This document shows, one piece after another, positions 44,483 through 54,204 of a stretch of 64,000 nucleotides of DNA. Source of the DNA: Microbacterium esteraromaticum (GTDB taxonomy: Bacteria; Actinomycetota; Actinomycetes; Actinomycetales; Microbacteriaceae); contig NZ_FUKO01000011.1 of the NCBI RefSeq assembly GCF_900163815.1, positions 59,970 to 123,969 on the forward strand, read 5' to 3'. The translations under genes were made by a program, and so were the position numbers. The notes beneath the pieces were generated by a model that saw nothing but the letters and a program-made list of their open reading frames with translations, did not search any database and was not told the origin of the DNA. Numbering within the stretch: the stretch's first letter is position 1; every line of letters begins with the position of its first letter.

Positions 44483-45498
44483 CTGCTCTCCTCATCGATG
44501 GCTGTTCGTGTTGTTCTTGTCCAGCGCATGGCGCTGCCCGAATCAGCGGCGCGCTGAGCGAGAAGCGCGAGACGCGTAATTGCGATCGCATCCGCGGTAG
44601 TCGAGTACGGGGGCACGGCTCCGTCCTCGAACGAATCGAGAGCATCCTGTGCGGGCCGCCGACCTTCCGGCAGCGACAGGGCGCGAGTCGGGCGTTCTTC
44701 TGTCGTGACGTCGACTCTCGACCGCGCCCAGTGGATCTCTGCTGTGCCTCGGGTGCCGACCAGCCGCATTCGGTATTCGCCGTGGACGTCGGACGCCTGG
44801 GGCGTCATCCAGCTGACCTCCGCGGTCACAATCGTGCTCTGAGTCTGCATGGTTGCGACCCCGTATCGAGCGAATCCCCGATGATCCCTCCCCGCCACGG
44901 CGCCGTGCACGACGGCCGTGTCGGCCGGCGCGAACAGCAGAGCCGCGTCGAGATCATGCACGGCGAGGTCACCGATGATGCCGCCGTACTGCGTGGGATC
45001 GAAGAACCAGTCGGGCCGGGCGGAGGCGTTGAGCTTGTGCGGTCCGGAAGATGTGATCCCGACGATGTCGCCGAGCTCGCCGGAATCGACGACCTCGAGT
45101 GCGGCGATGGTCTCGGGGTATCCGCGCTTCTCCAGCAGCAGAGTCAGGGTGAGGTCGGTTCCATCGATCGCACGCTCGATCTCGTCCAGCTCATCGAGAG
45201 AGGTGCAGAGCGGTTTATCGGCGATGACGTGAGCGCCAGCGCGAAGCGCCGCCAGGGCATCGCGGCCGCGCTCGCCGTAACGCCCCGCGAGGTACACGAC
45301 AGCGGGCCCAGCGTCGAGCAGGGCTTGCGTTTCGGCGAACGCCGTCGACCCCATCCGCTCGGCGTAGCGTTCGGCCAGAGCCGGGTCGGTGTCGGAGATG
45401 CCGAGCAGCTCCCACGCGCGCCGATCAGGACGAGCGAGCTCGTCGAGGACATATTCCACATGCGCGTGAGCGGCGCCCACGATGGCGATCTTCGGCAT
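44479..45498 (-). CDS. Gfo/Idh/MocA-family oxidoreductase
   Basis: A 339-residue protein: KIAIVGAAHAHVEYVLDELA at the N-terminus (loop GAAHAH in place of GxGxxG), catalytic ADKPLCTS around residue 90, and YGGIIGDLAVHDLDAALLF, the family C-domain signature. I place the start at ATG 45498 (MPKIAIVG), because a -10 TTTACT ends 6 bp upstream, which gives a leaderless transcript. The in-frame TTG at 45534 lies inside the -35. It heads the three-gene oxidoreductase operon and has its own LacI operator. Confidence 0.88.
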   Translation of the reverse strand: MPKIAIVGAAHAHVEYVLDELARPDRRAWELLGISDTDPALAERYAERMGSTAFAETQALLDAGPAVVYLAGRYGERGRDALAALRAGAHVIADKPLCTSLDELDEIERAIDGTDLTLTLLLEKRGYPETIAALEVVDSGELGDIVGITSSGPHKLNASARPDWFFDPTQYGGIIGDLAVHDLDAALLFAPADTAVVHGAVAGRDHRGFARYGVATMQTQSTIVTAEVSWMTPQASDVHGEYRMRLVGTRGTAEIHWARSRVDVTTEERPTRALSLPEGRRPAQDALDSFEDGAVPPYSTTADAIAITRLALLAQRAADSGSAMRWTRTTRTAIDEESR

Positions 45499-45504
45499 GC
45501 CGGA

Positions 45505-45534
45505 AGTAAAGCATGCGACCGGTTGCAGGGTCAA
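45505..45534 (-). promoter_or_regulatory. Leaderless promoter of the oxidoreductase trio with LacI operator
   Basis: Minus strand: TTGACC (45529-45534), 18-bp spacer, TTTACT (45505-45510), then ATG at 45498. The operator-like TGCGACCGGTTGCA at 45514-45527 fills the spacer. It has one departure from TGnAAnCGnTTnCA. The arrangement mirrors that at the nagB promoter. The promoter overlaps the end of the lacI-type gene. Confidence 0.65.
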
Positions 45535-46544
45535 CCTGTCTGCTGCGGGGCGACGTCGGTCGTTGCTCGCAGCACGAGATGGGTGGGGATCACGATGCGC
45601 GTCGACTCCCGCTCTCCTGATCGCAGGATCGCGAGGAGCAGTTCGGCCGCGGCATCACCGGCGGCGGCGGAAGCGGCCGAGATCGTCGTCAGCGCCGGGT
45701 GCGTCCCGCTGGCCAGGGTGTCATCGCAGCCGATCACGCTCATTCGCGCGGGCACGTCGATGCCCCGCAATGACAGCCCCGACATCACTCCTTGGGCGAC
45801 CACATCGTCGAATGCGATCACTGCCGTAGCACCGGAGGAGAGGATGCCGGATACGGCATCCCGCCCGGCTTCCGAACTCGGGCGGCCGAGTTCGAGGATG
45901 ATCACGTCCATCCCGGCGGAGTGCGCCGCCGTCGCCAAAGCTTGTCGACGCTGCTGATCTGACCACGACTCGGCGGGGCCGGATAGATAGACGACCCGCT
46001 GGTGCCCGAGCCGATCCAGGTGCGCGATCGCCTCATCCATTCCGCCGGAGGGGTCGATCAGAACCCTTCCCAACCCCTCTACGTCGCGGTTGACCAGCAC
46101 GATCGGGCGCTGAATGTCCAACTCGCGAATGCGATCCTCATCCAGGCGCGGAGAGGCGAGCACGAATCCTTCGACCTGCGCACTGAGGCGTTGCGTCAGA
46201 TCTGCTTCGCGGTCTGCCACCTCGTCGGAATCGCCAAGGAACACCGCATAGCCCTCGCGGTCAGCGCGCGCCTGCACGCGCCTGACGAGCGGGGGGAAGA
46301 ACGGGTTGGCGATGTCGGGCACGACCACTGCAATATTGCCGAACCGCCCGGTCGACAGGGCCCGAGCCGCGTGATTCACGACATAGCCGAGCCGCTCTGC
46401 GACCTGGCGCACTCGCGCGACCGTTGCCGGGTTCAGCAGCTCCGGCCGGCTGAAAACGCGCGAGACGGTCGACCTCGATACACCCGCGAGATCCGCGATG
46501 TCACCGATCGTCACCCGGCCGCGGGGTCGTTTGCTTTGCGTCAC
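45531..46544 (-). CDS. LacI-family transcriptional repressor
   Basis: About 337 residues. The HTH is VTIGDIADLAGVSRSTVSRV (residues about 11-30), with the hinge helix region NHAARALSTGR. A periplasmic-binding-like effector domain follows (NIAVVVPDIANPFFPPLV, GHQRVVYLSGP, VIGCDDTLASGTHPALTTI). I prefer the GTG at 46544: a -10 TAGTGT ends 7 bp upstream, again leaderless, and 337 residues fits the family; ATG 46580 gives 349 with a non-conserved tail. It presumably binds the three operators at 42471, 45514 and 46604. Confidence 0.9.
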   Translation of the reverse strand: MTQSKRPRGRVTIGDIADLAGVSRSTVSRVFSRPELLNPATVARVRQVAERLGYVVNHAARALSTGRFGNIAVVVPDIANPFFPPLVRRVQARADREGYAVFLGDSDEVADREADLTQRLSAQVEGFVLASPRLDEDRIRELDIQRPIVLVNRDVEGLGRVLIDPSGGMDEAIAHLDRLGHQRVVYLSGPAESWSDQQRRQALATAAHSAGMDVIILELGRPSSEAGRDAVSGILSSGATAVIAFDDVVAQGVMSGLSLRGIDVPARMSVIGCDDTLASGTHPALTTISAASAAAGDAAAELLLAILRSGERESTRIVIPTHLVLRATTDVAPQQTG

Positions 46545-46596
46545 ACAAGACACACTATGCCTGCTCGTCTCCCGGTGCATCCGGAAAGCAAATGGG

Positions 46597-46624
46597 TTGA
46601 CTTTGCAAACGGTTGCATTACTCT
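46597..46624 (+). promoter_or_regulatory. Leaderless promoter of the nagB operon with LacI operator
   Basis: TTGACT (46597-46602), 16-bp spacer, TACTCT (46619-46624), ATG at 46633. The operator TGCAAACGGTTGCA (46604-46617) fits TGnAAnCGnTTnCA exactly and fills the spacer. The predicted start site is within about 2 nt of the ATG. Confidence 0.82.
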
Positions 46625-46632
46625 ATCCAGAC

Positions 46633-47388
46633 ATGAGCTTCACTTCATTCGCGCTCCGCGCACACGAAGACCGCAAGCAGATGGGCCGGGCCGCTGCTCA
46701 GTCGGCGGCGCGAACCATTCGTGACGCGGTGGACCAGCGTGGATCAGCACGCATGATCGCCGCCTCCGCGCCCAGCCAGCTCGATGTCTACCGCGCTCTC
46801 GCCGAAGAGCCCGACATGCCGTGGGATCGTGTCACGGTGTTCCATATGGATGAATACCTCGGACTCGACATCGCGGCACCGCAGCGCTTCGCCAACTGGC
46901 TGATCGAGCATTTCGTGGGGCGAGTCAATCCGCAGCACTTCCACCCGATGCGCACTGAGTCCGAGGACCGCGGCATGGGCGAGTATGTGGACCTGCTTCG
47001 CGCCGCACCTGTTGATCTGGTCTGCCTCGGAATCGGAGTCAACGGCCACATCGCCTTCAACGAGCCACCGCACGCCGACCTCGATGACGCCAAGCCTGCG
47101 CGGATCATCGAGCTCGATCACGTCAGTCGTGTGCAGCAGGTCGATGACGAATGCTTCGCGACGCTGGAAGACGTCCCGACCCAGGCGCTGACTCTTACGA
47201 TCCCTACGCTCATGGCGGCTGCCCACCTGGTGTGCGCCGTCCCGGGGCCTCAAAAGGCTGCTGCGGTCCGTGCACTCGTCGAAGAGCCCGTTGGCGCCGA
47301 CTGGCCGTGCACGGTGCTGCGGCGCCATGGTCGTTGCGAGGTGCATGTCGACCGTGAGGCCGCCGCCCTGTTGGGGAGCACCGCGTGA
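46633..47388 (+). CDS. nagB: Glucosamine-6-phosphate deaminase-like protein
   Basis: A 251-residue NagB/6-phosphogluconolactonase-fold protein. It contains TVFHMDEYLGL (with the conserved Asp-Glu, residues about 66-76), LVCLGIGVNGHIAFNEPP with the catalytic Asp/His region, and LTLTIPTLMAAAHLVCAVPG. NagB converts glucosamine-6-P to fructose-6-P and ammonia. Position directly before a NagA-like gene, with GTGA overlap, supports amino-sugar catabolism. The start is ATG 46633 next to a leaderless promoter. The frame upstream is open but overlaps the lacI promoter. Confidence 0.9.
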   Translation: MSFTSFALRAHEDRKQMGRAAAQSAARTIRDAVDQRGSARMIAASAPSQLDVYRALAEEPDMPWDRVTVFHMDEYLGLDIAAPQRFANWLIEHFVGRVNPQHFHPMRTESEDRGMGEYVDLLRAAPVDLVCLGIGVNGHIAFNEPPHADLDDAKPARIIELDHVSRVQQVDDECFATLEDVPTQALTLTIPTLMAAAHLVCAVPGPQKAAAVRALVEEPVGADWPCTVLRRHGRCEVHVDREAAALLGSTA

Positions 47389-48539
47389 GTCAGCAGACTT
47401 TCACCGGCAAGGATCCGTCGACCGGCACCCGGGTGCGGATCGATGTTCACGATGGCGTCATCGTAGGGATCGAGCCCGCGGCGCAGCCCGAGGACGACGA
47501 GCCGTGGATCGCCCCCGGCTTGATCGACCTCCAGGTCAATGGCCATGCTGACGGCGACGCCAACGCCGCCAATCCCTCGCCCGCGCAGATCGAGACGATG
47601 GCTCGCACTCTCGCCCAGAAAGGCGTTACACGTTTCCTGCCGACCATCATCACGGGTTCGAAAGACGAGATGCGAGACCGTCTCATTGCGATCGTGTCCG
47701 CCGTCTCGGAATCTCTGGATGCACGCAGAGCCGTCGCCGGGATACACGTCGAGGGTCCGTCACTGTCGCCGGAAGACGGCCCGCGAGGTGTGCACCCGCG
47801 TGAACATATCCGCCCGCCCTCGATCTCCGAGTTCGAGAGCTGGCTCGACATCGCCGGTGATTTATTGAAGGTCGTCACTCTGTCGCCGCACCACGACGGT
47901 GCAGTCGAAGCCACCCGCTTCCTCGTCGAACAGGGCGTGCGGGTAGCGATCGGGCACACCCATGCTGACGAAGAAGCCATACTCGCGGTCGTCGACGCGG
48001 GGGCGACACTGTCGACTCACCTGGGCAACGGGGCGCACCAGGTGCTCCCCCGGCATCCGAACTACATCTGGACGCAACTGGCCGAGCCGCGCCTCGTGGC
48101 CGGCGTCATCGCCGATGGCCATCACCTGCCCGACAGCACGTTGAAGAGCATCCTCGCGGCCAAAGGTCGGGACGGCGCTTTCCTCGTCAGCGACGCGGTC
48201 TCGACTCCTGCCGCGCTCGTCGAAGACGGTCGCTCGACGATCGGCGGCGACGTTCGTCTGACAGAAGAGGGCGCGCTGCGGCATGTGGCGACCGGCCTGC
48301 TGGCCGGTTCCGTGCAGACTCTCGACGTCGGCGTCGCGAACACCGCGCGCGTCACCGGTTCCCTCGATGGCGCCCTGTACCTCGCGACGCAGGCCCCTGC
48401 TCGCGCCATCGGCCTTCCGGACGTGTGGCGAATCGGCGCCCGCGCCGACATCATCCGCTTCTTCTGGGCACCGGGCGACTCGGCCATCCAGCCGGCCGAG
48501 GTAGTCGTCGCGGGCGAGAGCATCCGGATCCCCTCGTGA
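47385..48539 (+). CDS. nagA: NagA-like N-acetyl-amino-sugar-6-phosphate deacetylase, divergent subfamily
   Basis: A 384-residue amidohydrolase. Landmarks are PGLIDLQVNGHADGD (residues about 45-59, where most NagA have VHxHG-type), AGIHVEGPSLSPEDGPRGVHPREH, VAIGHTHADEEA, STHLGNGAHQVLPRHPN and AFLVSDAVST with the catalytic aspartate. In classic NagA the metal-region motif is THLFNAM; here it is THLGNGAH. It may therefore act on a different N-acetylhexosamine phosphate or on an unphosphorylated acyl sugar. It is coupled to nagB and, by a TGATG overlap, to the next gene. Confidence 0.85.
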   Translation: MSQQTFTGKDPSTGTRVRIDVHDGVIVGIEPAAQPEDDEPWIAPGLIDLQVNGHADGDANAANPSPAQIETMARTLAQKGVTRFLPTIITGSKDEMRDRLIAIVSAVSESLDARRAVAGIHVEGPSLSPEDGPRGVHPREHIRPPSISEFESWLDIAGDLLKVVTLSPHHDGAVEATRFLVEQGVRVAIGHTHADEEAILAVVDAGATLSTHLGNGAHQVLPRHPNYIWTQLAEPRLVAGVIADGHHLPDSTLKSILAAKGRDGAFLVSDAVSTPAALVEDGRSTIGGDVRLTEEGALRHVATGLLAGSVQTLDVGVANTARVTGSLDGALYLATQAPARAIGLPDVWRIGARADIIRFFWAPGDSAIQPAEVVVAGESIRIPS

Positions 48540-49768
48540 TGAGCCCGTCCTCAAGGGCGCCGCGAACTGTGCACCCGCCGGCACGGCTCGCTCACCTCGG
48601 TCTGGGTGCTTTCCATCGTTCGCACCAAGCATGGTTCACCCATCATGCGAACAGCAGCTGCCCCGAAGACCAGTGGGGGTTCGTCTCGTTCACCGGCCGT
48701 TCTGTTCGCACGGCCGACCAGCTGACGAAAGCCGACGGCGTCTTCACCCTCATCGAGCGATCTGCTGACGGCGACCGCCTGGAGAGAATCGAATCGATCG
48801 TGCGAGCGGAGCGCGGCGATGACTTCCACACGTGGTGCTCCACACTCGCGAACCCCGAGATCAAGGTCCTCACGGTGACGGTCACCGAATCCGGCTACGC
48901 CGAAGGGGCGATCCCTCCCGACCGCATCGCCGGGGCTCTGATCGCTCGAGCAGCCGTGAATGCCGGCCCGATCTCCATCGTGAGTTGCGACAACCTGAAC
49001 GGCAACGGCGCTGCTCTTCGCCGAGCGGTGTTGAGGGCTGCTGGCGATCAGGCCAAGGAAGTCGACAAGATCGCATCGTTCGTCGACACCGTGGTCGACC
49101 GCATCACTCCTGCGGCGACAGCCGAGGACATTCGGTGCGTGCGTGAGCTTTCGGGCTTCGATGACCCCTCCGCCGTCGTCGCAGAGCCCTTCGCCGAGTG
49201 GGTCCTGACCGACAACTTCGCGGATGCCAGGCCCGCCTGGGAGGCGGTTGGAGCACGCGTCGTCGAAGACGTGACACCGTATGAACAGCGCAAGCTGTGG
49301 TTGCTCAACGCCGGCCACACTTTCCTCGCTGCTGCCGGACGACTGCGACGATACGAGACGATCGCAGAGGCCTACGCCGACCCGGACCTCAATGCCGAGG
49401 TCGAAGCGCTCTGGGCAGAGCAGCGCAGAAGCATCCGTCTCGATGACGCCGAGATCAACGATTGGCTCGCAGCCCTGCGCGTGCGCCTCGCAAACCCTCG
49501 AATCGCGCATCGTCTGGAGCAGATCGCCCAGGGCAGCTCAGCGAAAATCGCACCACGCCTCCTCACCGTGCTTCGGCATCAGACAGAAGCCGGAATGACA
49601 GCCGGCGAAGCCCAGCTCAGCGCGCTGGACACGTGGGTGCGTTCCATCGTCGAGCTCGAGCCTCTCGATCAGCCCACCGCGGGTCTTGCCCGCGACCTTG
49701 AGACCGTTGCTCGGCGAGATCGGGTCACCGCCCTCATCGAGCAATTCACACCGGCAGGAGCATCATGA
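48539..49768 (+). CDS. Mannitol-dehydrogenase-family oxidoreductase, candidate fructuronate reductase
   Basis: A 409-residue long-chain NAD(P)-dependent polyol/aldonate dehydrogenase. Motifs: [20 protein letters not shown] (N-terminal signature, residues about 15-34), [20 protein letters not shown], and [20 protein letters not shown] with the catalytic Lys-Asn-His pattern (K, then NAGH). UxuB and UxaB reduce hexuronates to mannonate or altronate; other members act on mannitol. A ManD-type dehydratase gene follows with a 4-bp overlap, so fructuronate/mannonate is likely. UxaC is absent. Confidence 0.83.
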   Translation: MSPSSRAPRTVHPPARLAHLGLGAFHRSHQAWFTHHANSSCPEDQWGFVSFTGRSVRTADQLTKADGVFTLIERSADGDRLERIESIVRAERGDDFHTWCSTLANPEIKVLTVTVTESGYAEGAIPPDRIAGALIARAAVNAGPISIVSCDNLNGNGAALRRAVLRAAGDQAKEVDKIASFVDTVVDRITPAATAEDIRCVRELSGFDDPSAVVAEPFAEWVLTDNFADARPAWEAVGARVVEDVTPYEQRKLWLLNAGHTFLAAAGRLRRYETIAEAYADPDLNAEVEALWAEQRRSIRLDDAEINDWLAALRVRLANPRIAHRLEQIAQGSSAKIAPRLLTVLRHQTEAGMTAGEAQLSALDTWVRSIVELEPLDQPTAGLARDLETVARRDRVTALIEQFTPAGAS

Positions 49769-51003
49769 TCATCGACAAAGCCGAAGTCATCGTCACCAGT
49801 CCCGACCGCAACTTCGTGACCCTCAAGATCACGACACGCGACGGCCACACGGGGCTCGGTGATGCAACCGTCAATGGACGCGAACTCGCCGTCGTCAGCT
49901 ATCTCACCGATCATGTCGTGCCTTTGCTGATCGGCTCCGACGCCGCACGCATCGAAGACACCTGGCAATTCCTCTACCGCGGCGCGTACTGGCGTCGCGG
50001 CCCGGTCACGATGGCCGCGATCGCCGCCGTCGATATGGCGCTGTGGGACATCAAGGGCAAAGCCGCGGGAATGCCCGTCTATCAACTTCTCGGCGGTGCC
50101 TCGCGAAACGGTCTTCTGGCATACGGACACGCGTCGGGCAAGGAACTCCCCGAGTTGTTCGACTCGATACGCGCGCACCAGGAGAGCGGTTTTCGGGCCA
50201 TTCGCGTGCAGACGGGAGTCCCCTCGCTCAAAGCCATCTACGGCATCGCAGCGCAGGGCGGCGACGTCGGCGACGCCAGTGTGCGCTACGACCACGAGCC
50301 CGCGCGTCGTGGGGCTAAGCCGGTCGAAGAGGATTGGGACACTCGTGCCTATCTCAACCATCTGCCAGGTGTGTTCGAGGCCGTGCGCAACGAGTTCGGT
50401 CCTGATCTTCCGCTGCTGCATGACGGGCATCACCGGATGACGCCGATCCAAGCCGCCCGTCTGGGCAAGGATCTCGAACCTTACGATCTGTTCTGGCTGG
50501 AGGACTGCACACCCGCCGAGAACCAGGAAGCTCTTCGACTGGTGCGCCAGCACACCACGACACCGCTCGCCATCGGCGAGATCTTCAATACGGTCTGGGA
50601 CTTCAAGGACATCATCCGCGACCAGCTCATCGACTATGTGCGCGGTGCGGTCACGCACATGGGCGGGATCAGCGCGCTGAAGAAGACTCTCGATTATGCC
50701 GCGCTCTACCAGATCAAGTCCGGCATGCACGGGCCCACCGATATATCTCCGGTCGGGATGGCAGCTGCGATGCATCTCGGGCTCGCGATTCACAACTTCG
50801 GCATTCAGGAGTACATGCAGCACGGTGCCCAGACGGATCAGGTGTTCGAGCAATCCTTCACGTGGAACGACGGATACCTGCACCCGGGCGACAAGCCCGG
50901 CCTGGGCGTGGAGCTGAACATCGACGAAGCGGGCAAGTACCCGTATGAGCAGGCCTACCTGCCCTATAACCGCCTGCTCGATGGCACGATTCACGATTGG
51001 TGA
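49765..51003 (+). CDS. manD: Enolase-superfamily D-mannonate/aldonate dehydratase (ManD family)
   Basis: A 412-residue mandelate-racemase-like enzyme. Motifs: [32 protein letters not shown] (cited in part: [15 protein letters not shown]), [34 protein letters not shown] with the first metal ligand, [13 protein letters not shown] with the second, [10 protein letters not shown] with the third, and [13 protein letters not shown]. The WDIKGK lysine and the HGPTDI histidine are as in ManD. It dehydrates D-mannonate, or D-gluconate in weaker members, to 2-keto-3-deoxygluconate. No KDG kinase is in the window. Confidence 0.9.
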   Translation: MIIDKAEVIVTSPDRNFVTLKITTRDGHTGLGDATVNGRELAVVSYLTDHVVPLLIGSDAARIEDTWQFLYRGAYWRRGPVTMAAIAAVDMALWDIKGKAAGMPVYQLLGGASRNGLLAYGHASGKELPELFDSIRAHQESGFRAIRVQTGVPSLKAIYGIAAQGGDVGDASVRYDHEPARRGAKPVEEDWDTRAYLNHLPGVFEAVRNEFGPDLPLLHDGHHRMTPIQAARLGKDLEPYDLFWLEDCTPAENQEALRLVRQHTTTPLAIGEIFNTVWDFKDIIRDQLIDYVRGAVTHMGGISALKKTLDYAALYQIKSGMHGPTDISPVGMAAAMHLGLAIHNFGIQEYMQHGAQTDQVFEQSFTWNDGYLHPGDKPGLGVELNIDEAGKYPYEQAYLPYNRLLDGTIHDW

Positions 51004-51518
51004 CGCGGGTGCATGACCGGGATGCCTCCGGCGCGGTCCGGCACCCGATCGTAGTGATGGGGGTCTCGGGGGTCGGCAAGACGACCGTGGCTCGCCTCGT
51101 CGCCGAACACCTCGGAATGCCGTTCGTCGACGCCGACGACCTGCACAGCGCATCGAACCTCGCGAAGATGAGCAACGGCATCCCGCTCACGGACGAAGAT
51201 CGGATGCCGTGGCTGCACGCAGTCGGCGATGCCCTTGGCCAATCCCCGGCATCGGTGATCGCCTGCTCCGCCTTGAAACGTACCTACCGCGACGTACTGC
51301 GCGAACACGCGCCGAACGCGCTATCCGTCATGCTCGACGCGGATCCCGCTCGGCTTGCCGACCAGATAGCGCGCCGGCGTGGACACTTCATGCCCCCGGA
51401 GCTGCTGCAATCGCAATTGGACGCGCTCGAGCCGCTTCAACCCGACGAAGCAGGCATCATCATGGCCGTCGATGACGACCCGCTGCCGCTCGCGAGACGC
51501 ATCGTCAGCGCGTTGTGA
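51000..51518 (+). CDS. gntK: Gluconokinase (GntK type), copy 1
   Basis: A 172-residue P-loop kinase: GVSGVGKTT (residues 21-29), [31 protein letters not shown] (cited in part: [16 protein letters not shown]), [16 protein letters not shown], and [19 protein letters not shown]. It phosphorylates D-gluconate to 6-phosphogluconate. GTG overlaps the manD stop (GTGA). A second copy lies at 53623 and a 6-phosphogluconate dehydrogenase at 54999. Its presence after manD is odd, since ManD would produce KDG, not gluconate. Confidence 0.92.
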   Translation: MTRVHDRDASGAVRHPIVVMGVSGVGKTTVARLVAEHLGMPFVDADDLHSASNLAKMSNGIPLTDEDRMPWLHAVGDALGQSPASVIACSALKRTYRDVLREHAPNALSVMLDADPARLADQIARRRGHFMPPELLQSQLDALEPLQPDEAGIIMAVDDDPLPLARRIVSAL

Positions 51519-51589
51519 CGAATGCGCCACGCGCGGCTCGCCGCCGTGCAGAATGTGGCGACGAGAGGACGCTGGACTACCTTTAGCTC

Positions 51590-53617
51590 ATGACTTCACC
51601 GCCGAAGGATTCAAAAACGTCCGCTCCAAAGCGCATTCTGAAGGAAGTCACGCACCCCGCGTTGATTCCCGGCATCGGTGTCGAAGACACCCCTCGCATC
51701 TTCAACACCAACTGGTTCGTGTTCGGAATCGCGGGAGTCCTGGTACTGGCCGTGGTCGTGTGGGGCTTCTTCGCTCCCGACAGCATCAGCGCGACCGGAG
51801 CCGCGTCGCTCGAATGAGTGACGACCAATTTCGGCTGGTTGTTCTCGCTGCTCGCGATCGTCGTCGTGGCCTTCATGCTGGTCGTCGGATATGGGCGCAC
51901 GGGCGCGATCCGCCTCGGCGCCGACGATGAATCCCCCGAGTTCTCCACGGTGTCGTGGATTGCGATGCTGTTCTCGGCCGGCATGGGCATCGGCCTGCTG
52001 TTCTTCGGCCCGGCAGAACCGCTCGGCTACTTCAACGACGTGCCGCCCGGGTTCACTTCGAAAGCCGGTACGCCGGATGCCATGCTCGACGCGCTTGCGC
52101 AGTCGATCCTGCACTGGGGTCCTATGGCGTGGGCGTTCTACGCACTCGTCGGCGGCGCGATCGCCTACGCCGCCTACCGGCGAGGCCGCGCCCCGCTGAT
52201 CTCGGCGATCTTCCGGCCGATCTTCGGCGAGCGCACGGAAGGCTGGCTGGGCGCCGTCATCGACGTGTTCGCCATCATCGTCACGCTGTTCGGCACCGGA
52301 GTCACCCTCGGCATCGGCGCGCTGCAGATCTCACGGGGGGTCGAGGTGGTCAGCGGCCTCGGACCACTCGGTAACAACGCCCTGATCGTGATCATCACGG
52401 TGCTCACCGCAGCATTCGTCGTGTCGGCCGTATCGGGGATCAAGCGCGGCATCCGCATTCTGTCGAACATCAACATGGTGCTCGCCGGTCTGCTCGCGCT
52501 GTTCGTCTTCATCGCCGGCCCGACGCTGTTCCTGCTGAATATGATTCCCGCGAGCGTCTCGACATTCTTCGGCGACCTCTGGCTCATGCTCTCGCGCAAT
52601 GCCAGCCAGGGTGAGGCTTCGGCAGAGTTCGTCTCGACCTGGACGAACTACTACTGGGCGTGGTGGATTTCGTGGACGCCCTTCGTCGGCATGTTCATCG
52701 CCAAGATCTCGCGCGGTCGCACGCTGCGCGAGTTCGTCACCGTCATCATCGTGGTGCCCTCCACCGTGTGCATCGTCTGGTTCGGCATCCTCGGCGGTGC
52801 GGCGATGTACTTCGATTCGAAGGACGGAAGCATCAGCGGAGTCGGCTCGTCAGAGGGCGTGCTCTTCGCGCTGTTCGAGCACCTGCCGTTCGGCATCGTG
52901 CTCTCGGTGATCGCGATGCTGTCGATCGTGCTTTTCTTCGTCACCTCGGCCGACTCGGCCGCGATCGTGATGGGCTCGATGAGTCAACGCGGCAAGCCGG
53001 AACCGGCGACCTGGGTGACACTCACCTGGGGTGTTCTGCTCGGGGCCGCAGCCCTCGCTCTGCTGCTCGCCGGTGGCGAGAGCGCGCTGTCGGGCCTGCA
53101 GTCGATGATGGTCGTCTCGGCGCTGCCATTCGCCTTCATCGTGATCGGCATCATGATCTCGTGGGCGAAAGAACTCGCCACCGACCCGTACATGCTGCGC
53201 CAGCGCTACGCCCGAGCAGCCATCGCCCAGGGCGTGCGCCGCGGCATCGCCGAGCACGGCGATGACTTCGTGTTCGGGGCGACCGAGGTTGACGCGGCAG
53301 AAGGCGCGGGAGCGTCGATCGACTCCGACGACCCGGCACTGACCGAATGGTACGAGGCTGCCACCGGGCAGATGCCCATCGTTACGGCAGAAGATGTCAC
53401 CCGCACGCTGGATCCGGGCCGGATTCAGCGTGCGGGCCCCCACGACCCCACGCACACAGCATCCGGCGACGCATCGTTGACCGTCGGCGAAGACCGGCGG
53501 TCGCTGCGCCGGCAGCGCCGGGAGGGGCAGTCACCGGAGCCAACGCGGATAGACGCTGATCCGACTCGTGACGCTGGGCCGTCCGGCACCGAGCCGGATG
53601 ACACCGTGGGACGCTAG
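51590..53617 (+). pseudogene. BCCT-family betaine/choline/carnitine transporter interrupted by an in-frame TGA
   Basis: One continuous frame of 676 codons carries a complete BCCT transporter except for TGA at 51815-51817 (codon 76). The first part (75 residues) has the cytoplasmic tail and membrane helix 1 (FNTNWFVFGIAGVLVLAV). The second part (599 residues) continues VTTNFGWLFSLL with the remaining helices, GMGIGLLFFGPAEPL, the substrate box WAWWISWTPFVGMFIAKISRGRTLREF (cited by WAWWISWTPF), and a polar C-terminal tail. A TGG-to-TGA change at a Trp position is the simplest explanation. GTG 51818 could restart translation, but without helix 1. It is either a recent pseudogene, a sequencing error, or read through. 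Functional family members import compatible solutes. Confidence 0.82.
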
Positions 53618-53622
53618 GCGGT

Positions 53623-54132
53623 ATGACCCCTGACGCGCAGCCGGAGACTCCCATCGTCGTGATGGGTGTCTCCGGCGTCGGCAAGACGACGCTCGGCAAG
53701 CTGCTCGCCGAGCGACTCGGGATGCCGTTCATCGACGCCGACGACCTGCACAGCGCGGCCAACATCGCCAAGATGAGCGCGGGCAATCCGCTCACCGACG
53801 AGGATCGCGCACCGTGGCTCGATCGCGTCGGCGACACTCTCGCTGCCTTCCCCACGCCGGTCATCGCCTGCTCCGCGCTCAAAGACGCGTACCGAGATGC
53901 GCTGCGCGCGAAGGCTCCGACAACTCAGTTCATCGAGTTGACTGCGACGCCTGAGAAGATCGCCGAGATGGCAGCCGGGCGCACCGGACACTTCATGCCC
54001 ACATCTCTACTGTCGTCTCAGCTCGACACCCTCGAGCCGCTCGACCCCGACGAGAACGGCATGATCGTCACCGTCGATGCGCCGCCCGAAGAGCTGGCCG
54101 ACCGAGTGCTGACCCGACTTCGCCAGAAATAA
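53623..54132 (+). CDS. gntK: Gluconokinase (GntK type), copy 2
   Basis: A 169-residue paralog of the gene at 51000. P-loop GVSGVGKTT (residues about 16-24), [36 protein letters not shown] and GHFMPTSLLSSQLDTLEPL. It starts 6 bp after the BCCT stop. Copy 1 is embedded in the LacI-controlled operon, whereas this copy may serve general gluconate use with the 6-phosphogluconate dehydrogenase at 54999. Confidence 0.92.
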   Translation: MTPDAQPETPIVVMGVSGVGKTTLGKLLAERLGMPFIDADDLHSAANIAKMSAGNPLTDEDRAPWLDRVGDTLAAFPTPVIACSALKDAYRDALRAKAPTTQFIELTATPEKIAEMAAGRTGHFMPTSLLSSQLDTLEPLDPDENGMIVTVDAPPEELADRVLTRLRQK

Positions 54133-54204
54133 GTTCAGTAGACGAGCTTCGATAGGCTCGGATTTCCGGCATCCGACCTGCTTCTCCCCTTCTGGAGTCC
54201 CCCT

